Positions 31,229 to 39,980 are shown, counted from the first letter of the stretch. The stretch is DNA of 64,000 nucleotides from Hyphomicrobiales bacterium (GCA_021775755.1 JAJFHE010000015.1:107617-171616), one strand, 5' to 3'. The notes: generated by a model not told the origin, from the letters alone. Translations and numbers: made by a program.

Positions 31229-32419
31229 TCAGTCCAGCGTCTTCGTCATCCGCTGCAGCGCTTCGCCGGTGATCTCTTCATCGTGCACCAGCGCAACACG
31301 CACGAAGGCTGCGTTGTCGTTGCCGCCGTCCGCCGCGTCGCGGGCGAGGAAGTCGCCCGGCACAACACGCAGTCCCGCTTCACGCCAAAGCGTGCGTGCT
31401 GCTTCCTGGCCACCGCCGTGGTCGGACATATCCAGCCACAGAAAAAATCCGCCCTCGGGGGCATAAAATTCGTAGCGGCCGGCAAGCAGTTCCTCCGCAA
31501 GGCGGATTTTCACCCGGTAAAGGTTACGATTTTCCTCAACATGCGCCTCATCGTTCCAGGCGAGCGTTGCGGCGGCCTGCACCGGCAGCGGCATTTGCGG
31601 TGCGGCAAGGTTCCGGAATTTCAGATAGGCCGACATGATGGCCGCATCGCCGATACAGAAGCCGGACCTCAGGCCTGCGAGGTTGGAACGTTTCGACAGC
31701 GAGTTGAATATGACGATATTCTCAAGACTGCCGCCAAGTTCGCGGGCCGCGTCCAGTGCGCCGGGCGGCGGGTCGTTGAGATAGATTTCCGAATAACACT
31801 CATCGAAAAGGACCGTAAATCCGAAATGGCGGGCCCGTTCGATCAACGTCATCAGGTCGTCAAGATTCGCTACCGCACCTTGCGGGTTTGCCGGCGAACA
31901 GAAGTAAAACAGCGACGTGCGGGCAAGGGTTGCGTCGTCGATCGCGTCAAGATCGGGCAGGAATCCGCTGCCGCGCGGCGTCGGAAGGAACACAGGTTCG
32001 GCTCCCGCCGCCGCCGCGCCGACGCCGTAGCACTGGTAAAATGGGTTCGGCATCAAGACGGCGGGGGGCGGTCCGGCCGTTTCGGGAATGCACACAAGGG
32101 CAATGTTGAACAAGCCTTCGCGCGAACCGCACAGCGGAACAACGTGGCGGTCCGCATCAATCATGTCACCGGTGCCGTAGCGCCGCGCCGCCCACCCGGC
32201 GATTGCCTGGCGGAGTTCAGGTGTGCCCTGAGCCGGGGGATAGCGGTTGTATTCGTCGAAATGGTCGTCGAGCGCGGCACGCAGAAACTGCGGGACCGCG
32301 TGTTTCGGCTCGCCGATCCCCAGATCGATCGGCGTGGCCGCGGGCTCGATACCTTCAAGCAGCGTGCGCAACCTTGGAAACGGCGAGGGCGGCAGACTGT
32401 CAAAACGGCTGGCGAACAT
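31229..32419 (-). CDS. Class I/II pyridoxal-phosphate aminotransferase
   Basis: The protein belongs to fold-type I aminotransferases near N-succinyldiaminopimelate and aspartate aminotransferases. Hallmarks are LGIGEPKHAVP, LCGSREGLFN, PNPFYQCY, the NPQGAVA segment, VLFDECYSEIY with the PLP-binding Asp and Tyr, the PLP Lys in NSLSKRSNLAGLRSGF, and a late Arg region. The start at 32419 (MFASRFDSLPPSPFPRLR) agrees with relatives; an ATG at 32461 would add 14 unlike residues. Neither has a clear ribosome site. It leads into ftsK 30 bp downstream. A role in lysine or peptidoglycan precursor synthesis is possible but unproven. Confidence 0.85.
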   Translation of the reverse strand: MFASRFDSLPPSPFPRLRTLLEGIEPAATPIDLGIGEPKHAVPQFLRAALDDHFDEYNRYPPAQGTPELRQAIAGWAARRYGTGDMIDADRHVVPLCGSREGLFNIALVCIPETAGPPPAVLMPNPFYQCYGVGAAAAGAEPVFLPTPRGSGFLPDLDAIDDATLARTSLFYFCSPANPQGAVANLDDLMTLIERARHFGFTVLFDECYSEIYLNDPPPGALDAARELGGSLENIVIFNSLSKRSNLAGLRSGFCIGDAAIMSAYLKFRNLAAPQMPLPVQAAATLAWNDEAHVEENRNLYRVKIRLAEELLAGRYEFYAPEGGFFLWLDMSDHGGGQEAARTLWREAGLRVVPGDFLARDAADGGNDNAAFVRVALVHDEEITGEALQRMTKTLD

Positions 32420-32636
32420 GAACTGCGGCTCGGCGGTTGGCCACAACGCATCCGGCCGCATTGGCGTCTGGATGATCGCGGAACAGGGCTCTTCGTCGCA
32501 GAATTGTGCGCTATGCGCAGTTAAGACCCGGTTAAGGTTAACTTTTTCTGTGTGCGATCACAGGATGTCTGGCCACCTGACAGACTGGATCTGAAAACTC
32601 TTCGTCAATGCTGGTGCTGGGAACCGATGGCGCGAG

Positions 32637-32661
32637 CCCGGCGGCCGCAGCGACCGCCGGG
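32637..32661. repeat. Strong hairpin downstream of amtB
   Basis: CCCGGCGG and CCGCCGGG form a perfect 8-bp GC stem around nine bases, 24 bases past the amtB stop. Read leftward, no U-tract follows. On the plus strand ATTTTGG follows, but no plus-strand gene ends here. It may stabilise the amtB 3' end or act in factor-dependent termination. Confidence 0.5.
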
Positions 32662-32685
32662 ATTTTGGTGTTCGTCCGGACGTGG

Positions 32686-34011
32686 TCAGCTTACGTGTGC
32701 CGGCGCGGTGACGCCGAATTCGGGATAGGCCTCAAGACCAAGTTCGGAACGGTCAAGGCCGGTGAGCTCGTCTTCCTCGCTGACCCTGAGGCCGATGGCG
32801 TATTTTACCGCAAGCCAGAGAACGAGGCTTGCCGCGGATACGAAGGCACCGATTGCCGCGATACCCGCAAGCTGAGCGACAAGGCTGGCCTCCGGATTGG
32901 TCAAGATCACCGCGAGCGTGCCCCAGATGCCACAGAAAAGGTGCACCGGAATGGCGCCGACGACATCGTCGATCTTCAGCCGGTCAAGCAGCGGCACCGT
33001 CAGAACAACGATCGCACCGCCGATCGCACCGATCAGTACCGCCATGGGCATCGAGGGAGTTAGGGGTTCTGCCGTGATCGATACAAGCCCGGCGAGCGCG
33101 CCGTTGAGCGCCATGGTCAGGTCGACTTTCTTGTAGAGCACCTGGGTCAGAACCATGGCGGCGACGACACCGGCCGCGGCCGCGGTGTTGGTGTTGGCGA
33201 AAATGCGCGATACGTCGGCGGCATCACTGAGCGTGCCGAGCGCCAGCTGCGAGCCGCCGTTGAATCCGAACCAGCCGAGCCACAGTATAAAGGTGCCCAG
33301 CGTCGCCAGCGGCATGCTGGATCCGGGTATGGGCGTAACGCGGCCCGATGCGCTGTACTTCCCAAGGCGCGCGCCAAGGATGAGAGCCCCGACCAGTGCC
33401 GCCCAACCGCCGGCGGAATGCACCAGCGTAGACCCGGCAAAATCGAGGAAACCAAACTCGTTGAGCCATCCGCCGCCCCATTTCCAGGCGCCCTGGATGG
33501 GGTAGATGACGCCGGTGAGGACGGTGCAGAAGATCAGGAACGGCCAGAGTTTTATGCGCTCTGCCAGCGCGCCCGAAACGATCGAGGCCGCGGTCGCGCA
33601 GAACACCATCTGGAAGAACCAGTCGGAGCTTGCCGCCGCATAGGTGATGTCCTCGTCGGCGTGGGCCGGGTGATCGAACCAGGTGAAGGAGCCAATCCAG
33701 CCGCCATCGACGCCGTCATACATGAGGTTGTAGCCGACCGCCCAGTACATCAGGCCGGCTATGGCATAGAGACCGATGTTTTTAGCGCAAATCGTGGCGA
33801 CGTTCTTGGAACGCACCATGCCCGCCTCGAGCATGGCAAAACCCGCCGCCATCCACATGACGAGGGTGCCGCCAACCAGAAACAGCATGGTGTTGAAAAC
33901 GAACTTGATTTCAGGAGAAACGCCGGGTGCGGCGTCCTGGGCGAGTGCCGGTGCGGCCATGAGACCCAGAGTAGCGCCGGCGGCTGCGGTTACGCGCAAG
34001 ACTTTCATCAT
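32686..34011 (-). CDS. amtB: Ammonium transporter AmtB
   Basis: Amt proteins carry ammonium across the inner membrane as trimers of 11-helix subunits. After a cleavable-looking signal sequence ending ALA-QD (about residue 24), the protein reads FVFNTMLFLVGGTLVMWMAAGFAMLEAGMVRSKN, split across the first helix, and FNGGSQLALGTLSDA. It also has the family's HSAGGWAALVGALILGAR and the HLFCGIWGTLAV region with the second pore His. The ATG at 34011, with AAGGA 7 bases upstream, was chosen; the much longer frame upstream overlaps glnK. It follows glnK by 22 bp. Confidence 0.96.
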   Translation of the reverse strand: MMKVLRVTAAAGATLGLMAAPALAQDAAPGVSPEIKFVFNTMLFLVGGTLVMWMAAGFAMLEAGMVRSKNVATICAKNIGLYAIAGLMYWAVGYNLMYDGVDGGWIGSFTWFDHPAHADEDITYAAASSDWFFQMVFCATAASIVSGALAERIKLWPFLIFCTVLTGVIYPIQGAWKWGGGWLNEFGFLDFAGSTLVHSAGGWAALVGALILGARLGKYSASGRVTPIPGSSMPLATLGTFILWLGWFGFNGGSQLALGTLSDAADVSRIFANTNTAAAAGVVAAMVLTQVLYKKVDLTMALNGALAGLVSITAEPLTPSMPMAVLIGAIGGAIVVLTVPLLDRLKIDDVVGAIPVHLFCGIWGTLAVILTNPEASLVAQLAGIAAIGAFVSAASLVLWLAVKYAIGLRVSEEDELTGLDRSELGLEAYPEFGVTAPAHVS

Positions 34012-34033
34012 TGTCAATTCCTTGGTGTGCATT

Positions 34034-34372
34034 TCAAAGCGCGGCCGCGCCGCTTTCCCCGGTGCGCACGCGCACCGCATCCCCAATGGTGCCGATGAAC
34101 ACCATGCCGTCACCGATGTGTCCGGTGCGTGCGGCGCCGATAATGGCGTCGGAGGCACGCTCGGCGAGGTCGTCGTCGACAACCACTTCGATTTTCAACT
34201 TGGGGATGTAGGAGACTTTGTATTCGTTGCCGCGGTAAATTTCCGTGTGCCCCTTTTGGCGGCCATGCCCCATAACTTCGGAAATCGTCACTCCGGCGAT
34301 GCCGAGAGCGGCAAGCGCGTCGTCGACATCCTCAAGCTTGTGCGGCTTGATAATGGCGGTGAGCATTTTCAT
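34034..34372 (-). CDS. glnK: Nitrogen regulatory protein P-II (GlnK)
   Basis: GlnK is the trimeric PII signal protein that blocks AmtB and relays nitrogen, energy and 2-oxoglutarate status. At 112 residues it is full length. It starts MKMLTAIIKPHKLEDV and has the T-loop GRQKGHTEIYRGNEYKV with the uridylylated Tyr51. It also contains the nucleotide-binding ARTGHIGDGMVFI and VRVRTGESG. The ATG at 34372 follows GGAGAAGAG. A sigma-54-like promoter and a large hairpin lie upstream, in line with NtrC control. Confidence 0.96.
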   Translation of the reverse strand: MKMLTAIIKPHKLEDVDDALAALGIAGVTISEVMGHGRQKGHTEIYRGNEYKVSYIPKLKIEVVVDDDLAERASDAIIGAARTGHIGDGMVFIGTIGDAVRVRTGESGAAAL

Positions 34373-34404
34373 GAGCTCTTCTCCACTCTGAACCGTTTTG
34401 CCAT

Positions 34405-34446
34405 GTGTCCGGCGCATTGCTCGTAGGGAACGAGCATGCCGGACAC
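34405..34446 (-). promoter_or_regulatory. Long hairpin in the glnK 5' untranslated region
   Basis: GTGTCCGGC (34405-34413) pairs perfectly with GCCGGACAC (34438-34446), and an inner GCTCGT (34419-34424) pairs with ACGAGC (34430-34435) around the loop AGGGA. The structure would begin almost at the transcript's 5' end if the sigma-54-like promoter is used, and it ends 33 bases before the glnK start. No U-tract follows. Confidence 0.7.
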
Positions 34447-34462
34447 GTCCCGCATCCCTTGT

Positions 34463-34478
34463 TTCAAGAGGCGTGCCA
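34463..34478 (-). promoter_or_regulatory. Candidate sigma-54 promoter of glnK-amtB
   Basis: On the minus strand TGGCACG-CCTC-TTGAA matches the RpoN consensus TGGCACG-N4-TTGCW, except for the C of the -12 GC pair, which is important. Spacing is exact. The predicted transcript start, near 34452, is about 80 bases from the glnK start. Sigma-54/NtrC control of glnK-amtB is well known in proteobacteria. Confidence 0.6.
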
Positions 34479-34626
34479 GTTTGAGGAGAGATGTAAGATA
34501 TTGAAATATATGTGCTATTTCAGGTGTTGTGAATTATGGCAATCTTAGAATGCACACTATTTCACCACCCATGCGCATTTGCATAATAATTCATCAGCAC
34601 ATTCAAACGACGCTAGCCCCCGTGTT

Positions 34627-35490
34627 TCACTTGTCCTTCAGGCGGATCAGACCTTCCTGGGCGGCCGATGCAACAAGGGTTCCGTCGCGGGTAAAAATGC
34701 TGCCGCGGGTAAAGCCGCGCGAACCGGCAAGCGATGGGCTGTCCTGGGCATAGAGCAGCCACTCGTCGGCGCGGAACGGGCGATGGAACCACAGCGCGTG
34801 GTCGAGGCTGGCAAGCATGATGTCGGTGTCGAAGACGGAGCGGCCATGCGCCACCAGCGCCGTGTCGAGCAGAGTAATGTCGGATGCGTAAGTGAGAATG
34901 CACTGATGCAGCGCAGTATCGTCCGGCACTGTGCCGGTGGCGCGGATCCACACATTCTGAATGGGCGGGTCACCGGCGGTTGCGGCGAAATAGTCGCGCT
35001 GCTGTACGGGCCGAAGCTCAATCGGGCGTTCGCGTTCGAAATAGGCGCGAATGTTGGCCGGAATGCTGTCAGGAAGCTGCGAGATGATTTCCTTTTCGTT
35101 CGGCAGGTCCTCCGGCGGGGTCACATCGGGCATGTCGATCTGGTGTTGCAGACCTGCTTCCGATTCGTGAAACGAGGCGGCCATGGTGAAGATCTGCTTG
35201 CCGTGTTGAATGGCAACGACCCGGCGCGTTGTAAAACTCTTGCCGTCGCGGTAGCGGTCAACCTCATAGATAATCGGCACGGCGGGATCGCCCGGCCTGA
35301 TAAAGTAGCCGTGAAGGGAATGGGCCGGCCGGCCTTCTGCCGTGCGCTGCGCCGCGACAAGCGCCTGGCCGATGACCTGTCCGCCAAATACCCGCTGCCA
35401 GCCGACCTGCGGGCTGCGACCGCGATAGAGATTGCGCTCCAGCGATTCAAGGTCGAGCGTTTCCAAAAGGGTTTGCGAGGCGGTGTTCAT
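34627..35490 (-). CDS. tesB: Acyl-CoA thioesterase II
   Basis: TesB hydrolyses medium- and long-chain acyl-CoAs. The 287 residues form a double hot-dog fold: LESLERNLYRGRSP, RVFGGQVIGQALVAA, HSLHGYFIRPGD, SFTTRRVVAIQHGK in the first half, and LASLDHALWFHRPFRADEW with the Asp-His-type motif, then SRGFTRGSIFTRDGTLV, in the second. The ATG at 35490 gives the usual start. The frame is open far upstream, but that part is the antisense of the ubiquinone hydroxylase gene and is not coding. Confidence 0.94.
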   Translation of the reverse strand: MNTASQTLLETLDLESLERNLYRGRSPQVGWQRVFGGQVIGQALVAAQRTAEGRPAHSLHGYFIRPGDPAVPIIYEVDRYRDGKSFTTRRVVAIQHGKQIFTMAASFHESEAGLQHQIDMPDVTPPEDLPNEKEIISQLPDSIPANIRAYFERERPIELRPVQQRDYFAATAGDPPIQNVWIRATGTVPDDTALHQCILTYASDITLLDTALVAHGRSVFDTDIMLASLDHALWFHRPFRADEWLLYAQDSPSLAGSRGFTRGSIFTRDGTLVASAAQEGLIRLKDK

Positions 35491-35661
35491 AAAGCTGTGG
35501 CCGGATCGGGAAAGGAAGGTTAGCGCCTGTTTAGACCATGTCGTCTGGCAGCGCAAAACAGCTTTGCGGATGAGGCCCGGTGCCGCACTCTTGCACCGCG
35601 GCGTGCCGTGATAGTGTGCCTGAACGAACACCAAGCCGGGACCCCTTGCGGGGATGCGCTG

Positions 35662-36903
35662 ATGGCTGAAACTATCCAGACAGACATTGCTATCGTCGGC
35701 GGCGGCCTTGTCGGCATGGCCATGGCGCTGACCATGGCGCGCGCCCACGCACAATCGGGGCTTTCCGTTTGCCTGCTCGATGCCGGCGATCCGGCAGCGC
35801 GCGCAAATATTGAGGCCGATGGCCGCGCGTCGGCAATCACCGCCACGGCCGTCAACATGCTCAAGGCGCTTCAGGTGTGGCCGCGGCTTGCCGACCACGC
35901 CCAGCCGATGCGTGAAATCAAGGTTACGGACAGCCAGACTTCGGCGCGGGGAAGGCCGGTGTTTCTGCATTTCGACGAAGCCGTCTCGCGTGCCGCATCC
36001 GCGCATATGATCGAAAACCGTTTCATCTACGATGCCCTGTGGCAGGCAATCGGCGAGACGGGGACCGTGACGCTTCATACCGGGCATAGTATTGAAACCG
36101 CCGACTGGGGCGAAGCCGCGGCGCGTCTTGTGCTCGACGATGGCAGGAACGTCTCCGCCGCGCTGGTCATCGGCGCCGACGGCCGGGCCTCGCCGCTGCG
36201 CGCCTCTGCCGGGATCGAGACCGTCGGCTGGTCCTACGGGCAGCATGGTATCGTCACATCCGTCGCCCATGAAAAGCCGCACAACGGCATTGCCGAAGAG
36301 CACTTTTTGCCGGCCGGGCCGTTTGCCATCCTGCCGCTGCCCGGAAACCGGTCATCGCTTGTGTGGACGGAGCGCGAGGAGTTTGCGCGCGATCTCGTTG
36401 GCGGAGACGACGCGACATTCCAGGCGGAACTGGAGCGGCGTTTTGGCGAACGCCTCGGGCGTATCGCGATCGATGGGCCGCGCATGTCCTATCCGCTCGG
36501 CATGCAGCTCTCCAAGGCGTTTATTGCGCCAAGGCTCGCGCTGATCGGCGATGCCGCCCACGTGGTGCACCCGATTGCCGGTCTTGGGTTCAATCTCGGC
36601 CTGCGCGATGTTGCCGTGCTCGCCGACACGGTGGCAAACGAGGCGCGGCTTGGGCTCGACATCGGGTCGACGGCGGGCCTGTCGCGCTATCAGGCGGCGC
36701 GGCGCTTCGACACGCTGACCACAGCGCTTACGTCCGACGGGCTGAACAGGCTCTTCTCCAACGACAACGCCGCGCTCAGAATGGTGCGTGACTTCGGTCT
36801 TGCCCTGGTCGATCGGGCGGGACCGTTGAAAGGCTTCTTCATGGATCAGGCGGCAGGCCGCAACACGCCGCTGCCGGCCATCATGCGCGGCGACGGGGTT
36901 TAG
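35662..36903 (+). CDS. UbiH/UbiF-type FAD-dependent hydroxylase (ubiquinone synthesis)
   Basis: The 413-residue flavoprotein monooxygenase shows the N-terminal FAD motif IAIVGGGLVGMAMALTMARA, the middle LVIGADGRASPLRASAGI (DG motif) and the late GDAAHVVHPIAGLGFNLGLRD characteristic of the UbiH/UbiF/UbiL/VisC family. It most likely hydroxylates the ubiquinone ring; which carbon cannot be told, because alphaproteobacteria use promiscuous members. The ATG at 35662 follows a GGGGA and is preferred over an upstream in-frame start. It is divergent from tesB. Confidence 0.88.
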   Translation: MAETIQTDIAIVGGGLVGMAMALTMARAHAQSGLSVCLLDAGDPAARANIEADGRASAITATAVNMLKALQVWPRLADHAQPMREIKVTDSQTSARGRPVFLHFDEAVSRAASAHMIENRFIYDALWQAIGETGTVTLHTGHSIETADWGEAAARLVLDDGRNVSAALVIGADGRASPLRASAGIETVGWSYGQHGIVTSVAHEKPHNGIAEEHFLPAGPFAILPLPGNRSSLVWTEREEFARDLVGGDDATFQAELERRFGERLGRIAIDGPRMSYPLGMQLSKAFIAPRLALIGDAAHVVHPIAGLGFNLGLRDVAVLADTVANEARLGLDIGSTAGLSRYQAARRFDTLTTALTSDGLNRLFSNDNAALRMVRDFGLALVDRAGPLKGFFMDQAAGRNTPLPAIMRGDGV

Positions 36904-36913
36904 GGTCGGGACG

Positions 36914-37288
36914 CTAGTCGCGCGTCAGGCCCTTAGCCTCGAGCTTTTCCAGATACGTGGCCCACAGATCGTCATGCTCGGTGCCGAGCATGCGCAGGTA
37001 GTCCCAGGAGAAAATGCCGGTGTTGTGACCGTCCGAAAAGTCGACCCTTACGGCATAGTTGCCGACCGGTTCGACGCCGGTGATCGATACTGAGCGCTTG
37101 CCGCCGACGGTGACCTCCTGCCCGGGTCCATGGCCTTTGACCTCGGCGCTTGGGCTTTCGACGCGCAGAAACTCAGCCGCCAGTTCAAAGCTTTGTCCGT
37201 CATCGAACGTTATCGCAAGCACCGAGCTGCCTTCGCGCAGGCGCAACTCGGTCGGCCAGGGAGTGCCCTCAACACCGGATGTATTCAT
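36914..37288 (-). CDS. DUF971 (gamma-butyrobetaine hydroxylase-like N-terminal) domain protein
   Basis: The 124-residue protein is a single DUF971 domain, recognised by [20 protein letters not shown] and the [20 protein letters not shown] segment followed by LW-type residues near the end. Such stand-alone domains accompany Fe-S or Mrp-type genes elsewhere, and the function here is unknown. Its start overlaps the Trm112-like stop in a 4-base ATGA. Trm112-like and LON-domain genes precede it on the same strand, which suggests one operon. It converges with the UbiH-like gene 10 bp away. Confidence 0.88.
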   Translation of the reverse strand: MNTSGVEGTPWPTELRLREGSSVLAITFDDGQSFELAAEFLRVESPSAEVKGHGPGQEVTVGGKRSVSITGVEPVGNYAVRVDFSDGHNTGIFSWDYLRMLGTEHDDLWATYLEKLEAKGLTRD

Positions 37289-37521
37289 GCATCGTCATCC
37301 AGGTGGCGGGCTTCTTCCGGCAGCATGATCGGAATGCCTTCGCGGATCGGATAGGCGAGTTGAGCCTTTTTCGAAATGAGCTCGGCGCGCTGGCGATCAT
37401 ATTCGAGCGTGTCCTTTGTGAGCGGACACACGAGGATCTCCAGGAGCCTCGGATCGATGTCGCCTGCTTCGGCTGAGGGGGGCCCGGCTGGGGTAGTATC
37501 GGCTGGTTTGTCGTCTGCCAT
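37285..37521 (-). CDS. Trm112/YcaR-family small protein
   Basis: The 78-residue protein has the Trm112 core [18 protein letters not shown] followed by [20 protein letters not shown]. In eukaryotes and archaea Trm112 activates methyltransferases; the bacterial role is little studied. The zinc-type cysteine pattern is reduced to one Cys (CPLT), as in many bacterial members. An N-terminal flexible P/A/D-rich tail of about 22 residues precedes the domain. The gene overlaps DUF971 by four bases and follows the LON-domain gene by 15 bp. Confidence 0.9.
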   Translation of the reverse strand: MADDKPADTTPAGPPSAEAGDIDPRLLEILVCPLTKDTLEYDRQRAELISKKAQLAYPIREGIPIMLPEEARHLDDDA

Positions 37522-37536
37522 GATGGGTTCCTGAAA

Positions 37537-38223
37537 TTACTGCAGTATCGTGCCGCGGTCGTCGCTGGGATCGGACAGTGCCATTTCGGTAAGTGCGATG
37601 AGGATATCCGCACGCTTTGCCAGCCCGTCCGCTTCCAGCAGCGCCTGCTTTTCCTTGGGCGCATAGGGGCTGATCATGGACAGGGTGTTGACGAGGCTCT
37701 CGTTCGACGATTTGTGCACCGCATCCCAGTCCGCTTCCATGTCGTGGGCTTCAAGGTAGCGCCGGAAGATGGTGAGCAGCCGGTCGCGGTCGACCTCGTC
37801 TTCGCCGCGTCCGGGCTCAAGATCGCTTTCGAAAACGCCGAAGTCGACCGCGGCAATGCGGAACGGCGTTGTTGTGTCCAATTCGGTTTCGATCCTGAAC
37901 CGCGAAATGCCGGTAAGCGTGATGACCATGCGGCCGTCCTCGGTTTCCGAAAACGACGCAATGCGGCCGGCACAGCCGATGTCGTAGAGCTCGGGCCTGG
38001 CATCGGCATTGTCCTGCAGCGCCAGCGCCTCGTCGGTCGCCGGCTGCACCATTCCGATTATGCGTTCAGAGGAAATCGCTGCATTGATCATGGCAAGATA
38101 GCGTGGCTCGAAGATGTTGAGCGGCAATTGGCCGCGCGGCAACAACAAGGCGCCGCCCAGCGGAAACAGTGCAATGCTTGAAGGCAGGTCGGCGCTCCCG
38201 CGGTATAACGCACGCACCGGCAT
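37537..38223 (-). CDS. LON substrate-binding (N-terminal) domain protein
   Basis: The 228 residues match the stand-alone N-terminal substrate-binding domain of Lon protease: SIALFPLGGALLLPRGQLPLNIFEPRYLAMI, here spanning residues 17-47, with RIIGMVQP and the GCAGRIASFSETEDGR beta segment, then a helical tail. No ATPase or protease domain is present. It probably recognises unfolded substrates, perhaps for another protein. It is 32 bp behind the thioredoxin-TPR gene and ahead of the Trm112-like gene, in one leftward gene set linked to protein quality. Confidence 0.9.
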   Translation of the reverse strand: MPVRALYRGSADLPSSIALFPLGGALLLPRGQLPLNIFEPRYLAMINAAISSERIIGMVQPATDEALALQDNADARPELYDIGCAGRIASFSETEDGRMVITLTGISRFRIETELDTTTPFRIAAVDFGVFESDLEPGRGEDEVDRDRLLTIFRRYLEAHDMEADWDAVHKSSNESLVNTLSMISPYAPKEKQALLEADGLAKRADILIALTEMALSDPSDDRGTILQ

Positions 38224-38255
38224 AGAGCCTTACCTCCTTGTAACAGCGAGCCGTT

Positions 38256-39176
38256 TTAAGAGAACAGCAGGGAAGACAGCCGGCGGCGTCCGGCAATCGT
38301 CATCTCATCGCTCATGCCCCAGGCCTCGAAAAACGTCAGCATCTGTTGGCGGGCCGCGGATTCGTTCCATTCGCGGTCGCGTTTGATGCTTTCAAGCAGC
38401 TGATCGAGCGCTTCTTCCCGGCGCCCTTCCGCATTGAGTGCGATGGCAAGATCAATGCGCGCCTGATGGTTTTCAGGGTCGGCGTCAACGGCGCTGGAGA
38501 GTTCCCCAACCGCGCCTTCGTCAACCGGAGTTGCGGCAAGTTCCATCGCAGCGCGCGCACTGACGATTTCCGGCGCATCTTCCTTTGCCGGCGGGGTCAG
38601 GGCGAGCGTGGCCGTTGCGCCCTCGAGGTCGCCGCCTGCGATCTGGCATTTGGCAAGGCCTGCAATGGCGACGACATGTTCGCGGTCGCGCTGCAAGGCC
38701 TCCGCAAAGAGTTGCGCCGCCTGACCGGCATCGCCGCCGTCAAGCGCTGCCTGGGCAGCCTCGACAATGGCTTCCAGCTCCTGGTCGCCAAGCGGGGCGC
38801 CGGCCAGGCCTTCCACAAAGGTGTTGATCTGGCTCTCAGGCACCGCACCCATGAACCCGTCGACCGGCTGGCCATCCTTGAAGGCGTAAACGGCGGGGAT
38901 CGACTGAATGCGCATCTGCGCGGCGATTTCCTGATTCTCGTCGACATTGATCTTGACGAGTTTCACCGCGCCCTTGGCCGACTTCACCGCGCTTTCAAGC
39001 GCCGGCGTGAGTTGCTTGCAGGGGCCGCACCACGGCGCCCAGAAATCGACAATGACCGGGACTTCCCGCGATGCCTCGATGACGTCCGCCATGAAGCTTG
39101 AAATGTCGGCATCCTTGATGAGATCGCCGGGCGTCTCTGCCGCCGACGGATCGCCGCCGATGATGGGTGTTTCCAT
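38256..39176 (-). CDS. Thioredoxin-TPR protein (CnoX/YbbN family)
   Basis: The 306-residue protein has a thioredoxin domain (about 15-125) with the redox motif FWAPWCGPCKQL and cis-Pro segment IQSIPAVYAF, followed by a TPR-like helical domain (about 135-300). This is the CnoX/YbbN arrangement, a chaperedoxin that protects substrates from aggregation and over-oxidation. Unlike E. coli CnoX, the active site is an intact CGPC, so it may also act as a disulfide reductase. The ATG at 39176 has AGAGG 4-5 bases upstream and is preferred to a TTG four codons earlier. Confidence 0.92.
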   Translation of the reverse strand: METPIIGGDPSAAETPGDLIKDADISSFMADVIEASREVPVIVDFWAPWCGPCKQLTPALESAVKSAKGAVKLVKINVDENQEIAAQMRIQSIPAVYAFKDGQPVDGFMGAVPESQINTFVEGLAGAPLGDQELEAIVEAAQAALDGGDAGQAAQLFAEALQRDREHVVAIAGLAKCQIAGGDLEGATATLALTPPAKEDAPEIVSARAAMELAATPVDEGAVGELSSAVDADPENHQARIDLAIALNAEGRREEALDQLLESIKRDREWNESAARQQMLTFFEAWGMSDEMTIAGRRRLSSLLFS

Positions 39177-39274
39177 ATTTCCTCTCAAGGCCGGTGTGTG
39201 CCGGCCATGGTGATGAGCGCGTTGGGCTCAGGGTATAGCAAATTCGCGCCCGCCAATGCCAGCGAATGATCCGC

Positions 39275-39766
39275 TCACACAACAGCGATGATCAGGGGTT
39301 CGTGGCCGCAGGCGCGGGCAAACGCGACGAAGTCGTCAGGCGTGATCGATGTCGTCGCCTCGTTGGTTAGCGGATGAAAATTGATGACGTCATGGTCCAT
39401 CATGCGTTCGTCGAGAATGAAGCGGACGCGGCACTCGCCGTCGTTAATGAGGCCGAAGGGCGTAACGCCGCCGGGCACTACACCGAGCAGCTCCATCAAC
39501 AGCTCCGGCTTGCCGAAGCTGAGGCGCGCGGCCTCGCAGCGTTTATGGAAGGTCTTGAGGTCGATGTCGGCGTCTTCCAGCGCCGACACAAGCAGCACCT
39601 GACCCTTCTTGTCTTTCAAAAACAGGTTCTTCGAATGGCCGCCGGCAATCTCGCCGCGCATCGCCTGCGACTGTTCGACGGTAAAGAGAGGCGCATGGCG
39701 GTGGGTCTGGGTTTCGATGCCGAGCTCCGCCAGGCGGGCAAACAGGTCGTCGGGGCTCGCAGGCAT
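39275..39766 (-). CDS. YbaK/ProX-type aminoacyl-tRNA deacylase
   Basis: The 163-residue protein has the YbaK/EbsC fold. Motifs are THRHAPLFTVEQSQAMRGEI, the NLFLKDKKGQVLLVSA segment with the conserved Lys, the GGVTPFGLIND loop, and the C-terminal NEATTSITPDDFVAF. Such free-standing editing domains deacylate mischarged tRNA, usually Ala- or Cys-tRNA-Pro (ProXp-ala type). The ATG at 39766 gives the family N-terminus, with an in-frame start 14 codons upstream less likely. It is 98 bp upstream of the thioredoxin-TPR gene on the same strand. Confidence 0.9.
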   Translation of the reverse strand: MPASPDDLFARLAELGIETQTHRHAPLFTVEQSQAMRGEIAGGHSKNLFLKDKKGQVLLVSALEDADIDLKTFHKRCEAARLSFGKPELLMELLGVVPGGVTPFGLINDGECRVRFILDERMMDHDVINFHPLTNEATTSITPDDFVAFARACGHEPLIIAVV

Positions 39767-39905
39767 GTTGTATCTCCGGTCGATGGATTGTTCGCGGGCG
39801 AGGCGCACAAGCGCCGAAATGCGCGGATGTTTCTATTGCATTTGTGCAGGTCTTGCGCAATAAGACCGGCGCCGCTACATATGCGGCAGGCCGTACGGTC
39901 TTAAT

Positions 39906-39980
39906 GCGGGCGTAGCTCAGGGGTAGAGCGCAACCTTGCCAAGGTTGAAGTCGTGAGTTCGAATCTCATCGCCCGCTCCA
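39906..39980 (+). tRNA. tRNA-Gly (GCC)
   Basis: The sequence folds as a full cloverleaf. The acceptor GCGGGCG pairs with CGCCCGC. The D-arm is GCTC/GAGC. The anticodon arm CAACC/GGTTG frames loop TTGCCAA with anticodon GCC. The T-arm GTGAG/CTCAT contains TTCGAAT, with one G-T pair. CCA is encoded at 39978-39980. A run of six T follows at 39982, which may end transcription. Confidence 0.97.

Noticed and set aside
32637..32661. Rho-independent terminator for amtB
   Set aside because: The stem is strong, but no U-tract follows in the direction of amtB transcription, so I list it only as a hairpin.
34012..34182. Longer AmtB N-terminus
   Set aside because: It overlaps the complete glnK gene; AAGGA before 34011 and the signal peptide support the shorter start.
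35491..36303. In-frame N-terminal extension of TesB by about 270 residues
   Set aside because: This is the antisense of the UbiH-like gene; TesB is complete from 35490 with the usual length.
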